64,000 nucleotides of DNA from Candidatus Methylobacter oryzae (GTDB taxonomy: Bacteria > Pseudomonadota > Gammaproteobacteria > Methylococcales > Methylomonadaceae), in the NCBI RefSeq assembly GCF_003994235.2, contig NZ_RYFG02000113.1, positions 25,166-89,165 of the forward strand, read 5' to 3'. The position numbers and the translations under genes are program-made. The notes under the pieces were generated by a model that saw only the letters and a list, made by a program, of their open reading frames with translations, made no database searches and was not told where the DNA came from. Shown in pieces: positions 49,154 through 57,892 of this stretch (positions are counted from its first letter, which is position 1; the number at the start of each line of letters is the position of its first letter).

Positions 49154-49897
49154 TTAAGAGCTTTGGACGAATCCAGTACCCGCGAACCATTTACCAAAGA
49201 AATGCCACAAGAAGTAAATCAAGATACTCACGAAAGCAGAGAAGAATGCTGATACTGGAGCAACGTCTTTACCAAAAGTTCTTAATGTACCTTTTTCAAC
49301 CATTCTGATGTACTCAGGAGTACCAGTTCTTACATAGTGGTAACCTTGTAAGTCAGCCAATGTCATCATCATGCCGTTGTATTCAACAGGAACATGTAAT
49401 GGAGCCATAATTGGCCAGTTGCCTGGATAGAATAACAGACCGTATGCCATACCGCCGATTACAGCAGTAATTGTCATGCTGTTTGTCAACATCAACACAA
49501 CGTCAAGAACGATAGCACCTGGCATCAGGTTTGAAGGGAAGCAGAAGTTTACTGGGAAATAAGTCCAACCCCAGAAGTTCATATATCTGTTGATCCACTC
49601 ACCTAAAAGCAGACCCAAGATGCAAACAACCGCGCCGAAAGGCAAACGGTAACGCCACCACAAACAAGCTTGAACAGCAGCAGGGAAAGTAATTGAAACG
49701 ATTGGAGCTACGGTTACCCATAGACGTCTATCTTTCCAGTCAGTCCAGAAATCCCAGTCACCACCGGTTAACATGTAGTGAATGTGATAACCGCCAAGTA
49801 CAACAAAGAACAATGTAAACAGAATTAGCCAGTCGAACGTACGTGAAACTTTAACTGCTTCAGCGCGTGAACGTACAGCTGATTGAGATGCGCTCAT
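49154..49897 (-). CDS. pmoA: Particulate methane monooxygenase subunit A
   Basis: Membrane subunit widely used as the methanotroph marker gene. I place the start at ATG 49897 (MSASQSAVRSRAEAVKVS), after a perfect GGAGG. This gives 247 residues, the standard PmoA length; the frame extends further up without family sequence. It contains the classic segments GGDWDFWTDWKDRRLWVTV (primer site A189 region), NFWGWTYFPVNFCFP and GTLRTFGKDVAPVSAF, with about six to seven membrane helices. PmoA of this sequence type (not AmoA) fits a type I methanotroph. 117 bases after pmoC. Confidence 0.99.
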   Translation of the reverse strand: MSASQSAVRSRAEAVKVSRTFDWLILFTLFFVVLGGYHIHYMLTGGDWDFWTDWKDRRLWVTVAPIVSITFPAAVQACLWWRYRLPFGAVVCILGLLLGEWINRYMNFWGWTYFPVNFCFPSNLMPGAIVLDVVLMLTNSMTITAVIGGMAYGLLFYPGNWPIMAPLHVPVEYNGMMMTLADLQGYHYVRTGTPEYIRMVEKGTLRTFGKDVAPVSAFFSAFVSILIYFLWHFFGKWFAGTGFVQSS

Positions 49898-49952
49898 TAG
49901 CTTACCTCCTAAAGGATTTAAATTATTTTTATTAATGACTATCTTCAACTTC

Positions 49953-49980
49953 CGCTGTTCCGTCTAAAAACGGAACAGCG
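49953..49980 (-). other. Perfect hairpin between pmoC and pmoA
   Basis: CGCTGTTCCG (49953-49962) pairs exactly with CGGAACAGCG (49971-49980); one more T-A pair closes a 6-base loop. No T tract follows on the minus strand, so it does not look like a full terminator. It could adjust pmoC relative to pmoAB through mRNA stability or processing. Confidence 0.75.
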
Positions 49981-50014
49981 TGGAGGAGATAGTAATTACA
50001 ACCAAAGACTTATA

Positions 50015-50767
50015 TTAAGCTAAGTCTTTTTTCAGAAGCTTAGCAATAGCTGCAACTTCTGTGTTCACAACACCTAATACACCTAAAGCAGCCCATCCGA
50101 AGAATACGAAGCCATAATGTAAAGGAGCAACAAACAACTCTTCCATAAACCAGAAAGTATGACCCCATTCGTTCAAACCAACGTTTGGCAGAATCATGAA
50201 AGGACCAACAACCGCAACCATATATTGCAGGTGCAAACCTTGCTGATAAGTAGGAAGTCTTGTTTTTGCGTATAAGAAGCAAGCACCACCAGTGATGATG
50301 TAGATTGGATAGCTCAAATAGAATTCGATGATGTGACTTGGTGTAAAGTCAGTATCACGAACGATAGTTTGATGCCATGTTCCATCTTGCTCTGTAAAGT
50401 AGCTAGCGCCATAGTAAATAGCGAAAGCATACATTACCAACCAAGTCCAATGAGTAAAGTGTCTTCTTAACTCTTCTCTTGGAGTGATCGACATTACTTT
50501 ACGATCACGAGTTTTCCAGATGTAACCCCACAGGATACCTGCAGTTGAAACTTCTAAAACGAACTCGATATAAAGAAAGTTCATCCAATATGTTTCGAAT
50601 TCAGGTGCGAATGAATCCAGACCAGCTGACCAGCCATAGATACCTTCATACCAACGAACCCAAGCATAGAATACTACATACACCAGAGATCCAAGGATCA
50701 AGTTTTTCTTATTTAACAGCGGTGCTTCCGCAGCATCAGCTCTCACTGATTCAGTTGTAGCTGCCAT
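50015..50767 (-). CDS. pmoC: Particulate methane monooxygenase subunit C
   Basis: Membrane subunit thought to hold the methane-oxidising copper sites. The start is ATG 50767 (MAATTESVRADAAEAPLL) after TTTTTGGAGGTAGAA, giving 250 residues; a start four codons upstream is possible but worse. Asp128, His132 and His145 in DGTWHQTIVRDTDFTPSH match the CuC ligands (Asp156, His160, His173 in M. capsulatus). NEWGHTFWFMEELFVAPLH holds Asn, His and His of the CuD site. Six to seven membrane helices. First gene of pmoCAB; a promoter candidate lies about 130 bases upstream. Confidence 0.99.
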   Translation of the reverse strand: MAATTESVRADAAEAPLLNKKNLILGSLVYVVFYAWVRWYEGIYGWSAGLDSFAPEFETYWMNFLYIEFVLEVSTAGILWGYIWKTRDRKVMSITPREELRRHFTHWTWLVMYAFAIYYGASYFTEQDGTWHQTIVRDTDFTPSHIIEFYLSYPIYIITGGACFLYAKTRLPTYQQGLHLQYMVAVVGPFMILPNVGLNEWGHTFWFMEELFVAPLHYGFVFFGWAALGVLGVVNTEVAAIAKLLKKDLA

Positions 50768-50790
50768 TTCTACCTCCAAAAATTATCAAA

Positions 50791-50815
50791 TCCCTGACTT
50801 AATTATGATCAGGGG
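50791..50815 (-). other. Small hairpin in the pmoC leader
   Basis: CCCTGA...TCAGGG (6 bp, about 11-base loop) lies about 25-50 bases before the pmoC start, within the predicted untranslated leader. It is modest in size; whether it matters is unknown. Confidence 0.4.
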
Positions 50816-50895
50816 CTATAGTTACAACTCCATTTTCTCACCAGCACCTAATAATCTAAGGGCCAAATGCCACCAAGTCAATTTAGTGAGCTGTC

Positions 50896-50923
50896 AGTCT
50901 ACCAGTTCAATTAGCCTTGTCAA
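50896..50923 (-). promoter_or_regulatory. Candidate sigma-70 promoter of pmoCAB
   Basis: Read on the minus strand: TTGACA (50918-50923), 16-base spacer, TAGACT (50896-50901). The -35 box is perfect and the -10 is 4/6. It would give a leader of about 120 bases before pmoC, in line with sigma-70 starts known for pmo operons. Overlap with the divergent gene's upstream region is possible. Confidence 0.45.
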
Positions 50924-51052
50924 GTCAAATTCAATCACTGATTACACTTCACCCCCTCTCATCCTTACACACCATTTTCTTGTACGCTTAAGATATTGAT
51001 TTCTGATAGAATTAATTTTTACATTAACCGCTTCAATCATCACTTTAAATCC

Positions 51053-51484
51053 ATGAAGAAATATTCCATCTTAATTCTTATAGTCGGTTTGGCAGCTCTG
51101 CTTTTGGTTCAAAAAAAAGTCGTCATGCCTTTCGTCTATAAAGTTGTCCAATCAGACCTTTTTCTTGTAGAAAGCAAAGACCAAGGAGGACAAACCCCTA
51201 TATCCACCCCCCTAACCAAACTCGCCTTTTTACATTGCAATAATTACATTAAATCCAAACTCGAACCTAACTCATCCGTTAGTTTTCACGACAAAGCACT
51301 TAACGCCTGGAGCCTAGGAAATTACCAATATATCATTAACGGCGAAATTGACATTACAAACACAAGCACAATCACCAAGAAATATGTTTGCAGAATAAAT
51401 TACAAAAATGGCGACAATGAAGAAGGCGCCATCGACTTTGCTAACTGGTCTATTGAAGGCTTATCAGGATTAGATTCTATTTAA
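51053..51484 (+). CDS. Uncharacterised small membrane-anchored or exported protein, divergent from pmoCAB
   Basis: No family recognised. I choose ATG 51053 (MKKYSILILIVGLAALLL), giving 143 residues; an in-frame ATG at 50996 would add 19. An N-terminal hydrophobic segment (about residues 5-20) acts as signal or anchor. A mostly beta domain with three Cys (LHCNNYIKS, KYVCRINYK) follows, with phrases such as NGEIDITNTSTITKKYVC and EEGAIDFANWSIEG. It faces away from pmoC across 285 bases and ends in a very strong terminator. A role near methane monooxygenase is only an inference from position. Confidence 0.8.
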   Translation: MKKYSILILIVGLAALLLVQKKVVMPFVYKVVQSDLFLVESKDQGGQTPISTPLTKLAFLHCNNYIKSKLEPNSSVSFHDKALNAWSLGNYQYIINGEIDITNTSTITKKYVCRINYKNGDNEEGAIDFANWSIEGLSGLDSI

Positions 51485-51548
51485 GACATCTCCAAAATAT
51501 ACCCCCAGCCAAATTACTCCAATCTCAAAACAAACCATAAACCCCGAG

Positions 51549-51608
51549 CGATAACCATAAAAAAAGGCCGACTCAGTTTGTTGAGTCGGCCTTTTTTTAT
51601 GGTTATCG
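51549..51608. terminator. 27-bp perfect inverted repeat, bidirectional terminator
   Basis: Bases 51549-51575 pair without mismatch with 51582-51608 around a 6-base loop. The core is AGGCCGACTCA with an A7 run on one side and T7 on the other, so both strands read as hairpin plus T tract. It separates the plus-strand unknown gene from the minus-strand rpmE. Confidence 0.95.
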
Positions 51609-51760
51609 TAAACAATCAATATGCTTTTTTGCCTAGAAATAGACAGTACACAGCAAGAAAGAAAACACTTCTCTTATTCACCACCATTCTTTCTCACACA
51701 ATAAATACTTCCCCCGCAACAACGCAAAAACCTAACTACTTGAACAAAAAAGCAAATAAC

Positions 51761-51961
51761 TTATTTACCGTACTTTTTACGGAACTTATCGACACGTCCC
51801 GCCGTATCGACAACACGTTGTTTTCCTGTATAAAAAGGATGGCATGAAGAACAAACCTCAACTTGCAAATCCTTACCCAATACAGAACCGGTTTCAAACT
51901 TGTTACCGCAACCGCAAGTTACAATAATTTGTTTATATTCTGGATGAATTTCTGGTTTCAT
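51761..51961 (-). CDS. rpmE: 50S ribosomal protein L31 (zinc type)
   Basis: Small protein of the large ribosomal subunit at the central protuberance. The 66-residue product is the zinc-binding C+ form with Cys16, Cys18, Cys37 and Cys40 (CGC and CSSC). Typical phrases are MKPEIHPEY and [20 protein letters not shown]. Length is normal. Its terminator is probably the long inverted repeat downstream at 51549-51608. Confidence 0.97.
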   Translation of the reverse strand: MKPEIHPEYKQIIVTCGCGNKFETGSVLGKDLQVEVCSSCHPFYTGKQRVVDTAGRVDKFRKKYGK

Positions 51962-52376
51962 ATCACTTTACCCACAAACGTGGCCACATACTTTATTAGA
52001 GAACTCGGCATGATACGTATTTTATTAAAAGTTTGCAAATTAATTTATCTTATACACATTTCTTTAGATATTAACGCATTTCCTCAGCCAACAAGACACT
52101 AATACAGAAATATCATTTCCATGAGAATCAATTTAGCAACCCGATCATTATTGCACTTTGCTTTATTCTTCATCTTAAAGGCCATATATCGCTATAGAAA
52201 TACATACATCTATTTATTACAAACAGATCCGCAAAACAAGCACCACATTCGCGGCATGAACATATAACTCAAGAATAATAAATACTCAAAAGACCAAAAT
52301 CTTTCTAGAAAAGAACAAGCCCAATTAGATCAATTCTTCATCCAGAAGCATTGAAAAAACGGGCAATAGGTTAAAC
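51962..52376. other. 415-base spacer upstream of rpmE
   Basis: AT-rich, with only short frames. It must contain the rpmE promoter on the minus strand. I see no gene, strong hairpin or RNA motif. Decayed IS1 sequence begins directly after it. Confidence 0.5.
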
Positions 52377-53120
52377 ATGCGATTTATTTTAATGCCTGCT
52401 ATCAAGAAATCACTTGCCCTGCTTGTGCAGCCTCAAACTATAAAAACTGACCGTAGTACCGAGGAAACGCAGCGTTACCCAAAATCCGGATTTCCCCATA
52501 AAAACCTTCATGCTGAATTACCGCCATACGCTTACGAACCCGGCAAAAAGAACAAGTGGGACATGGATATCAATGGCAGTGACATCCGTGATACCGCCGC
52601 AGAGCACTCAAAATCAATAAAAATACCGTGATTCGTACGTTAAAAAAAGCCGAACACTATCATCCAAGTAAATTCCAAATTCCAGGCTTTTTTCCACAAC
52701 GGAAAAACTTGAAGTGAAATTGGAGCTGACTTGTGGTCAAACTGAAATGGATAAGCAGAGATCTTATACCGACAACAAATCCAATCAGTGCAGGCTCTGG
52801 CATGCCGCAAATCACCCCATAAACATCGCGATGACTTATTAGGTATTTAACAAATTCAAGGATACCGTATTCAAAGAGCTGAAAGCACTGCTTGAATCCT
52901 TTCGTTACCACACCAATGACTGGGACGTTTATGAGCGACACCTTGAAACCAATAGGTGCGAAGCAAGTAAGAGCAATATTCAAAAGACTGAACGCAAAAT
53001 TTTGAATCCCAGAACCCGGAGAAGCGATTGACAAACAAAATAATCTGCTTCTTGAGGCCGAAAATCCTGCATGACACCGCCATCGAATGATCAACAAAGT
53101 TGAATTTGGCTTGGATATTC
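52377..53120 (+). pseudogene. Decayed IS1-family element (InsA and InsB remnants)
   Basis: Broken frames in the order of IS1. The first part (52377-52631) resembles InsA: the TIKTDRSTEETQRY region, GFPHKNLHAE, then YEPGKKNKWDMDINGSDIRD. It continues after a stop as VIRTLKKAE. The second part resembles InsB: VFKELKALLESFRYHTNDWD, VYERHLETNRCEASKSN, TERKILNPRTR and then LTNKIICFLRPKILHDTAIE. Stops and frame changes lie between the pieces (at least three). No terminal repeats could be identified with confidence. The element is old and inactive. Confidence 0.8.
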
Positions 53121-53248
53121 ATGCTAAATTACAAATTCAACCCACCATCAAAAAACGCACTTATCGCATTAATCAAGCGTAAGATCACCAACATCAGCCC
53201 TAGGCAAATCAGCCCCAGATAAAAGACGAATCAATTACCCCCAATTTA

Positions 53249-54577
53249 TCATTGTTTATAACCATAATCTTTAAATCGCTCCTGATAGCGCATCAATAAA
53301 AGCACCAGCACAATTGACGGCAAACCTACCGCCGAAGCATAAATAAAAAAAACAGTATAACCATAACTATCAACAACTACCCCGGAGAACCCTCCCAATA
53401 GCTGAGCAGGCAAAGTCATTAAAGAACTAAATAGCGCATATTGAGTAGCTGTATACGCACTACTTGTTAAACTGGAGAGATAAGCTATAAAAACCGATGT
53501 CGCAATACCGCCACTTAAATTATCAGCACTTATAACGCCTGACAGTAAAAGCAGGCTAGGTTTGCTAATTGCCAACACAGCAAACAACAAGTTAGTAGCA
53601 GCCACCATAATCGCACCCAGCAGCAAAGGACGCATAATTCCATATCTAACAACTAAAGCCCCACCCACTGCGGCCCCGGCAATAGTCATAAAAAAACCAA
53701 AAACCTTACTAATATCCGCAATATCCTTTTTACTAAATCCCAAATCAAGATAGAACGGGTTTGCCATAACCCCCATGGTAATATCACTCATCTTATAAAC
53801 GGCGATGAGCATTAATATCAATAAGCCAACCCGGCCATTACGCGCAAAAAACTCCACAAAAGGATTTAGCACAGCGTCGATAAAACCCAGAAACAATCTC
53901 AGCCAGATACCCTGACGCTCCGTAGAAATATTTTCACCCCTTTCGCCACAATGTTTATACTCCGGTTCCCTGAGACAAAATGTCGTTATCAATCCAACAG
54001 ACATAGCGGCCGCCATAATAAAATAAGCAATTTTCCAACTAGCGTAATCTGCGATATAAAAAGCCCCCGCACCTGACATCAGCAAAGCAATCCGATAACC
54101 CAACACATAGGTTGCCGCCATAGCCCCTTGAAACTCAGGAACCACCGATTCAATACGGTAAGCATCAATAACGACATCTTGCGTAGCCGAACAAAACGCC
54201 ACCCACACCGCAAAAAGAGCAATCTGTTGTAGCTGACTATGCGAATCAGAACTCCCCATTCCAACCAAACCAACAATTACTCCCAACTGGGCAAGCAGCA
54301 TCCAGCCACGCCTTTTGCCTAAAAACTTAGTCAGAAATGGTAACGGCAGCTTATCGACAACGGGAGCCCAAAAAACTTTTATTGAATAGGTAATCCCGAC
54401 CCAGCTAAAAAAACCTATAACTGATCGCTCAACCCCTTCATCTCGCAACCAAGCAGATAAGGTTGAAAAAACTAATAAGAAAGGAAGTCCAGCAGAGAAA
54501 CCAAGAAATATCATGCTGCGCACTTGCGGCTGCATATATACAAAAAAAGCCGACTTCCAACTTTTACTATCAGACAT
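53249..54577 (-). CDS. ampG: AmpG-like muropeptide permease
   Basis: Inner-membrane carrier of the major facilitator type that imports anhydro-muropeptides for peptidoglycan recycling; in some species it influences beta-lactamase induction. The 442-residue product has 12 predicted membrane segments and the AmpG phrases GFSAGLPFLLVFSTLSAWLRDEG-like (start), GRRRGW-type loop LGKRRGWMLLAQLG and ATQDVVIDAYRIE. Length is less than E. coli AmpG (491), fitting the 12-helix form. An ampD or ampC gene is not nearby. Confidence 0.88.
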   Translation of the reverse strand: MSDSKSWKSAFFVYMQPQVRSMIFLGFSAGLPFLLVFSTLSAWLRDEGVERSVIGFFSWVGITYSIKVFWAPVVDKLPLPFLTKFLGKRRGWMLLAQLGVIVGLVGMGSSDSHSQLQQIALFAVWVAFCSATQDVVIDAYRIESVVPEFQGAMAATYVLGYRIALLMSGAGAFYIADYASWKIAYFIMAAAMSVGLITTFCLREPEYKHCGERGENISTERQGIWLRLFLGFIDAVLNPFVEFFARNGRVGLLILMLIAVYKMSDITMGVMANPFYLDLGFSKKDIADISKVFGFFMTIAGAAVGGALVVRYGIMRPLLLGAIMVAATNLLFAVLAISKPSLLLLSGVISADNLSGGIATSVFIAYLSSLTSSAYTATQYALFSSLMTLPAQLLGGFSGVVVDSYGYTVFFIYASAVGLPSIVLVLLLMRYQERFKDYGYKQ

Positions 54578-54685
54578 CGACCTTACCAGGCTGACTCAAT
54601 TGCATTAGCAGACATGCCGTTACTTTGTAATTATCTGCTTTTATTATACTCATAATTAATTTGAAAAATGGCTTGTGCAGTTACC

Positions 54686-54712
54686 GAGCACCGCACATAA
54701 AGTGCGGTGCTC
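54686..54712. other. Perfect 11-bp hairpin between nhaD and ampG
   Basis: GAGCACCGCAC pairs exactly with GTGCGGTGCTC around ATAAA. It lies 10 bases past the nhaD stop, but no T tract follows in that direction. It may protect the 3' end of nhaD mRNA or act as a weak terminator. Confidence 0.7.
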
Positions 54713-54721
54713 AATAAACCA

Positions 54722-56083
54722 TCAACCATTAATAAGATAATGAACAACAATACTTCCTACGTACCCCCCGGCAATCGCCGGAGTCCACTTCAAGTGACTG
54801 AAGAATGTATATTTGTGGTCAGATTGCCCCATTAATGCAACACCCGCAGCCGAACCGACAGACAATAGCGAACCACCGACACCGGCAGTTAACGTTACCA
54901 ATAGCCATTGGTATAAATCCATATCCAGATTCATATTCAACACAGCAAACATAACAGGAATGTTATCAACAATCGCCGAAATCACACCCACTAAGATATT
55001 AGCCGTTGTAGCGCCTAGCCCATCATACATAGCGGCAGACAGCAACTCCAAGTAACCAATATAACCTAAGCCGCCGACAGCAAACACCACACCAAAGAAG
55101 AACAACAAAGTATCCCATTCCGCATGACGCACTTTGTCGAAAATATCAAACGCATCATCACCTTCAACGCGATAAACTGTTTTTAAGCGATAGCCGTAAA
55201 GCATTAATGCAGAAAGTCCAACCATCATGCCCATAAATGGCGGCAAATGTAGGGCTTGTTTGAAGCTTACAGCCATAACGATAGTCAATAAAAACATTAC
55301 ACAAACTACTATTGCACCCGGCTTTAACTGCACAGCTTCCTCTGCACTGGCTTTAGGTTGCTCATCAGGCACAGCAAAATACATCACTGCTGCCGGCACA
55401 CCATAATTCACGGCTGATGGAATAAATAATTTAAAGAAATCAAAAAATTCAGCGTATTCAGCCTGCCAAACCATCAATGTAGTAATATCGCCAAAAGGAC
55501 AAAACGCTCCACCCGCGTTAGCCGCAACCACTAAGTTAACAAAACCGATACTAACAAACTTAGGATTATCAGCTCCCACCGCCATAACAACCGCGCCAAC
55601 CAATAAAGCCGCCGTCAAGTTATCCGCCACGGATGACAAGAAGAATGTAATAATGCCGGTAATTAAAAACAATTTGCGATAGCCAAACTGTTTTCTTACC
55701 AACCAGGAACGCAAAGCCTCAAACACGTTACGCTCAGCCATTGAGTTAATATAGGTCATCGCAACCAGCAGAAATAACATTAATTCTGCATATTCTTTTA
55801 AGTTATACTCGAAAGCCTCATGCATATCTTCAACAGAAACGCCCGCTTGAGCCGCTAAAACCGCAGCATTCGCCCAGATAATGCCAGCCGCCAAAATAAC
55901 CGGCTTGGACTTACTTAAATGAGTAAATTCTTCAGCCATAACAAAGCCATAGGCAATAATAAAGATCAGAACGGTATAAATACCCCGCTCCGTCCCCGTC
56001 AAACCAAGACTTTCAAAACCGCCAGCCATCGCCATTCCGGGCAATAGCAAGAGAGACAACAACACAAACAATGACCGTAACAA
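54722..56083 (-). CDS. nhaD: NhaD-type sodium/proton antiporter
   Basis: Inner-membrane Na+/H+ exchanger of the NhaD family found mainly in marine, alkaliphilic and salt-tolerant bacteria. The 453-residue product starts at TTG after a GGGGG Shine-Dalgarno. It begins with a hydrophobic signal-like segment ending AMAGG and has about 12 membrane helices. It also has ion-path phrases such as LSSVADNLTAALLVGA, NAGGAFCPFGDITTLMVW and ISAIVDNIPVMFAVL. A charge-conserved Asp in SVADNLT is typical of the ion transporter superfamily. It is divergent from the sulfite reductase at 56240. Confidence 0.93.
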   Translation of the reverse strand: MLRSLFVLLSLLLLPGMAMAGGFESLGLTGTERGIYTVLIFIIAYGFVMAEEFTHLSKSKPVILAAGIIWANAAVLAAQAGVSVEDMHEAFEYNLKEYAELMLFLLVAMTYINSMAERNVFEALRSWLVRKQFGYRKLFLITGIITFFLSSVADNLTAALLVGAVVMAVGADNPKFVSIGFVNLVVAANAGGAFCPFGDITTLMVWQAEYAEFFDFFKLFIPSAVNYGVPAAVMYFAVPDEQPKASAEEAVQLKPGAIVVCVMFLLTIVMAVSFKQALHLPPFMGMMVGLSALMLYGYRLKTVYRVEGDDAFDIFDKVRHAEWDTLLFFFGVVFAVGGLGYIGYLELLSAAMYDGLGATTANILVGVISAIVDNIPVMFAVLNMNLDMDLYQWLLVTLTAGVGGSLLSVGSAAGVALMGQSDHKYTFFSHLKWTPAIAGGYVGSIVVHYLING

Positions 56084-56239
56084 AATAACCCCCTAACTTT
56101 TATCTAAAAAATTAACCAAAAACACCCAAAATTTAACAGTCAATCTTAGCACTATATAATAACCTTTGTCATTTTATGACCCACAGTATATGATTGTTGG
56201 CTGTAACTAATTGTCTATACATGCGCTTAGCGCCCATCT

Positions 56240-57892
56240 ATGTACCAGTATAATAACGACGACCAAACACTCATTGAACAACGGGTAGCCCAATTTAGAA
56301 GGCAAACCGAAAGTTTTTTAAAAGGCCAAATTTCAGACGACCAATTTCGCGCATTGCGCCTAATGAACGGTCTCTATGTACAAACTCACGCCCCTATGTT
56401 GCGGGTAGCGGGTCCTTACGGCCTGCTTAATTCGAAGCAATTCAGAAAACTGGCCCATATTGCCCGAACCTACGACAAAAACTACTGTCATTTTACGACC
56501 CGGCAAAATGTCCAGTTTAATTGGCCTAAATTGGAGCAAGTTCCCGATATTCTTGAAGAACTGGCCAGCGTCCAATTGCACGCCATCCAAACCAGCGGCA
56601 ATTGCCTAAGAAACACCTCCTCGGACCATTTAGCCGGCGTTTGTGTCGATGAGATAGAAGATCCTCGTCCTTATTGCGAAATTATCCGGCAGTGGACAAC
56701 CCTGCATCCAGAATTTGCTTACTTGCCGCGGAAATTCAAGATTGCCGTCAGCGGTGCTGAGCATGACCGTGCTGCAACCCAACTTCATGACATCGGCCTG
56801 CATCTAGTTAAAAACGATGCCGGCGAAGTCGGCTTTAGAGTACTGGTTGGCGGCGGGTTAGGCCGTACGCCTATTATTGGTCAGGTCATCAAGCCCTACC
56901 TGGAAAAGAAACACTTGTTGTCTTACCTGGAAGCCATACTCCGTATTTACAACCTGTTCGGACGCCGCGACAACAAATACAAAGCGCGTATTAAAATTCT
57001 GGTTAAAGAAACCGGCATGGAGAAATTTTCCGAGTTGGTTGAAAACGAATGGCTGCTAATCAGGGATAGCTTGGAACTTAGCACTGACCGCATTGAAGCC
57101 ATCAAAGCCCACTTTACCTCGCCAGCCTACGAAACAGATGCCGCGCAAGACACAAGCTTTGCACAAAGCCTGTCCGAAAACAAAGCGTTTGCGACTTGGG
57201 TTAAATACAACACGGCCGATCACAAAATACCTGGTTACCGCGCGGCATTCCTATCGTTAAAAGCGCCGGATTCACCTCCGGGCGACATGACCGATGCACA
57301 GCTCGACGCAGTTGCCGACCTGGCTGACCGCTACAGCTTCGGCGAGATCAGGAGCACGCACCGGCAAAATCTAGTTTTTGCCGACGTAAAACAAGCGGAT
57401 TTATTTCCTTTGTGGCAACAGCTCGATGCGCTGAAACTGGCGACACCGAATAACGGCACCGCAACCGATATGATTTGCTGCCCCGGTCTTGACTTTTGCT
57501 CACTTGCCAACGCAGGAACCATCAGCATTGCCAAGGAAATCAACGAAGCGCTAGATGACTTGGACTATCTCCACGACATCGGCGACGTGAAGATCAACAT
57601 GTCGGGCTGCATGAACGGTTGCGCGCACCAAAGCGTCGGCCATATCGGCATACTCGGCGTCGACAAAAAAGGGGTTGAATGGTATCAGTTGACCTTGGGC
57701 GGCTCTTCGGAAAACGAGGCGGCTATTGGAGAAAGGCTGGGGCCATCCATTGCTAAAGATCAAGTTACCAAAGCCGTTACCACCATTCTGGATGTTTATA
57801 TCAAACAACGCCTCGACGACGAGTCCTTCCTAGATATGGTAAAACGCGTTGGTCTCAACCCATTCAAAGAGCAAGTCTATGCAAGTAATTAA
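56240..57892 (+). CDS. Siroheme nitrite/sulfite reductase, single-chain CysI-like
   Basis: Siroheme and [4Fe-4S] enzyme that takes six electrons to reduce sulfite to sulfide (or nitrite to ammonia). The 550-residue product belongs to the Pseudomonas CysI/PA1838-like group, which has no flavoprotein partner and probably uses ferredoxin or a similar donor. Ligands are Cys414 and Cys420 in CCPGLDFC and Cys457 and Cys461 in GCMNGC. FTTRQNVQFNW is the siroheme-binding phrase. The next gene is a DUF934 protein that overlaps by 14 bases, the usual companion. Sulfite is the more likely substrate, but nitrite cannot be ruled out. Confidence 0.9.
   Translation: MYQYNNDDQTLIEQRVAQFRRQTESFLKGQISDDQFRALRLMNGLYVQTHAPMLRVAGPYGLLNSKQFRKLAHIARTYDKNYCHFTTRQNVQFNWPKLEQVPDILEELASVQLHAIQTSGNCLRNTSSDHLAGVCVDEIEDPRPYCEIIRQWTTLHPEFAYLPRKFKIAVSGAEHDRAATQLHDIGLHLVKNDAGEVGFRVLVGGGLGRTPIIGQVIKPYLEKKHLLSYLEAILRIYNLFGRRDNKYKARIKILVKETGMEKFSELVENEWLLIRDSLELSTDRIEAIKAHFTSPAYETDAAQDTSFAQSLSENKAFATWVKYNTADHKIPGYRAAFLSLKAPDSPPGDMTDAQLDAVADLADRYSFGEIRSTHRQNLVFADVKQADLFPLWQQLDALKLATPNNGTATDMICCPGLDFCSLANAGTISIAKEINEALDDLDYLHDIGDVKINMSGCMNGCAHQSVGHIGILGVDKKGVEWYQLTLGGSSENEAAIGERLGPSIAKDQVTKAVTTILDVYIKQRLDDESFLDMVKRVGLNPFKEQVYASN

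Noticed and set aside
52660..53122. Two minus-strand frames of 145 and 83 codons
   Set aside because: They lie opposite the decayed IS1 pieces, which explain the sequence on the plus strand.
54686..54712. Standard intrinsic terminator after nhaD
   Set aside because: The stem is perfect but no T tract follows on the nhaD strand, so it is listed only as a hairpin.
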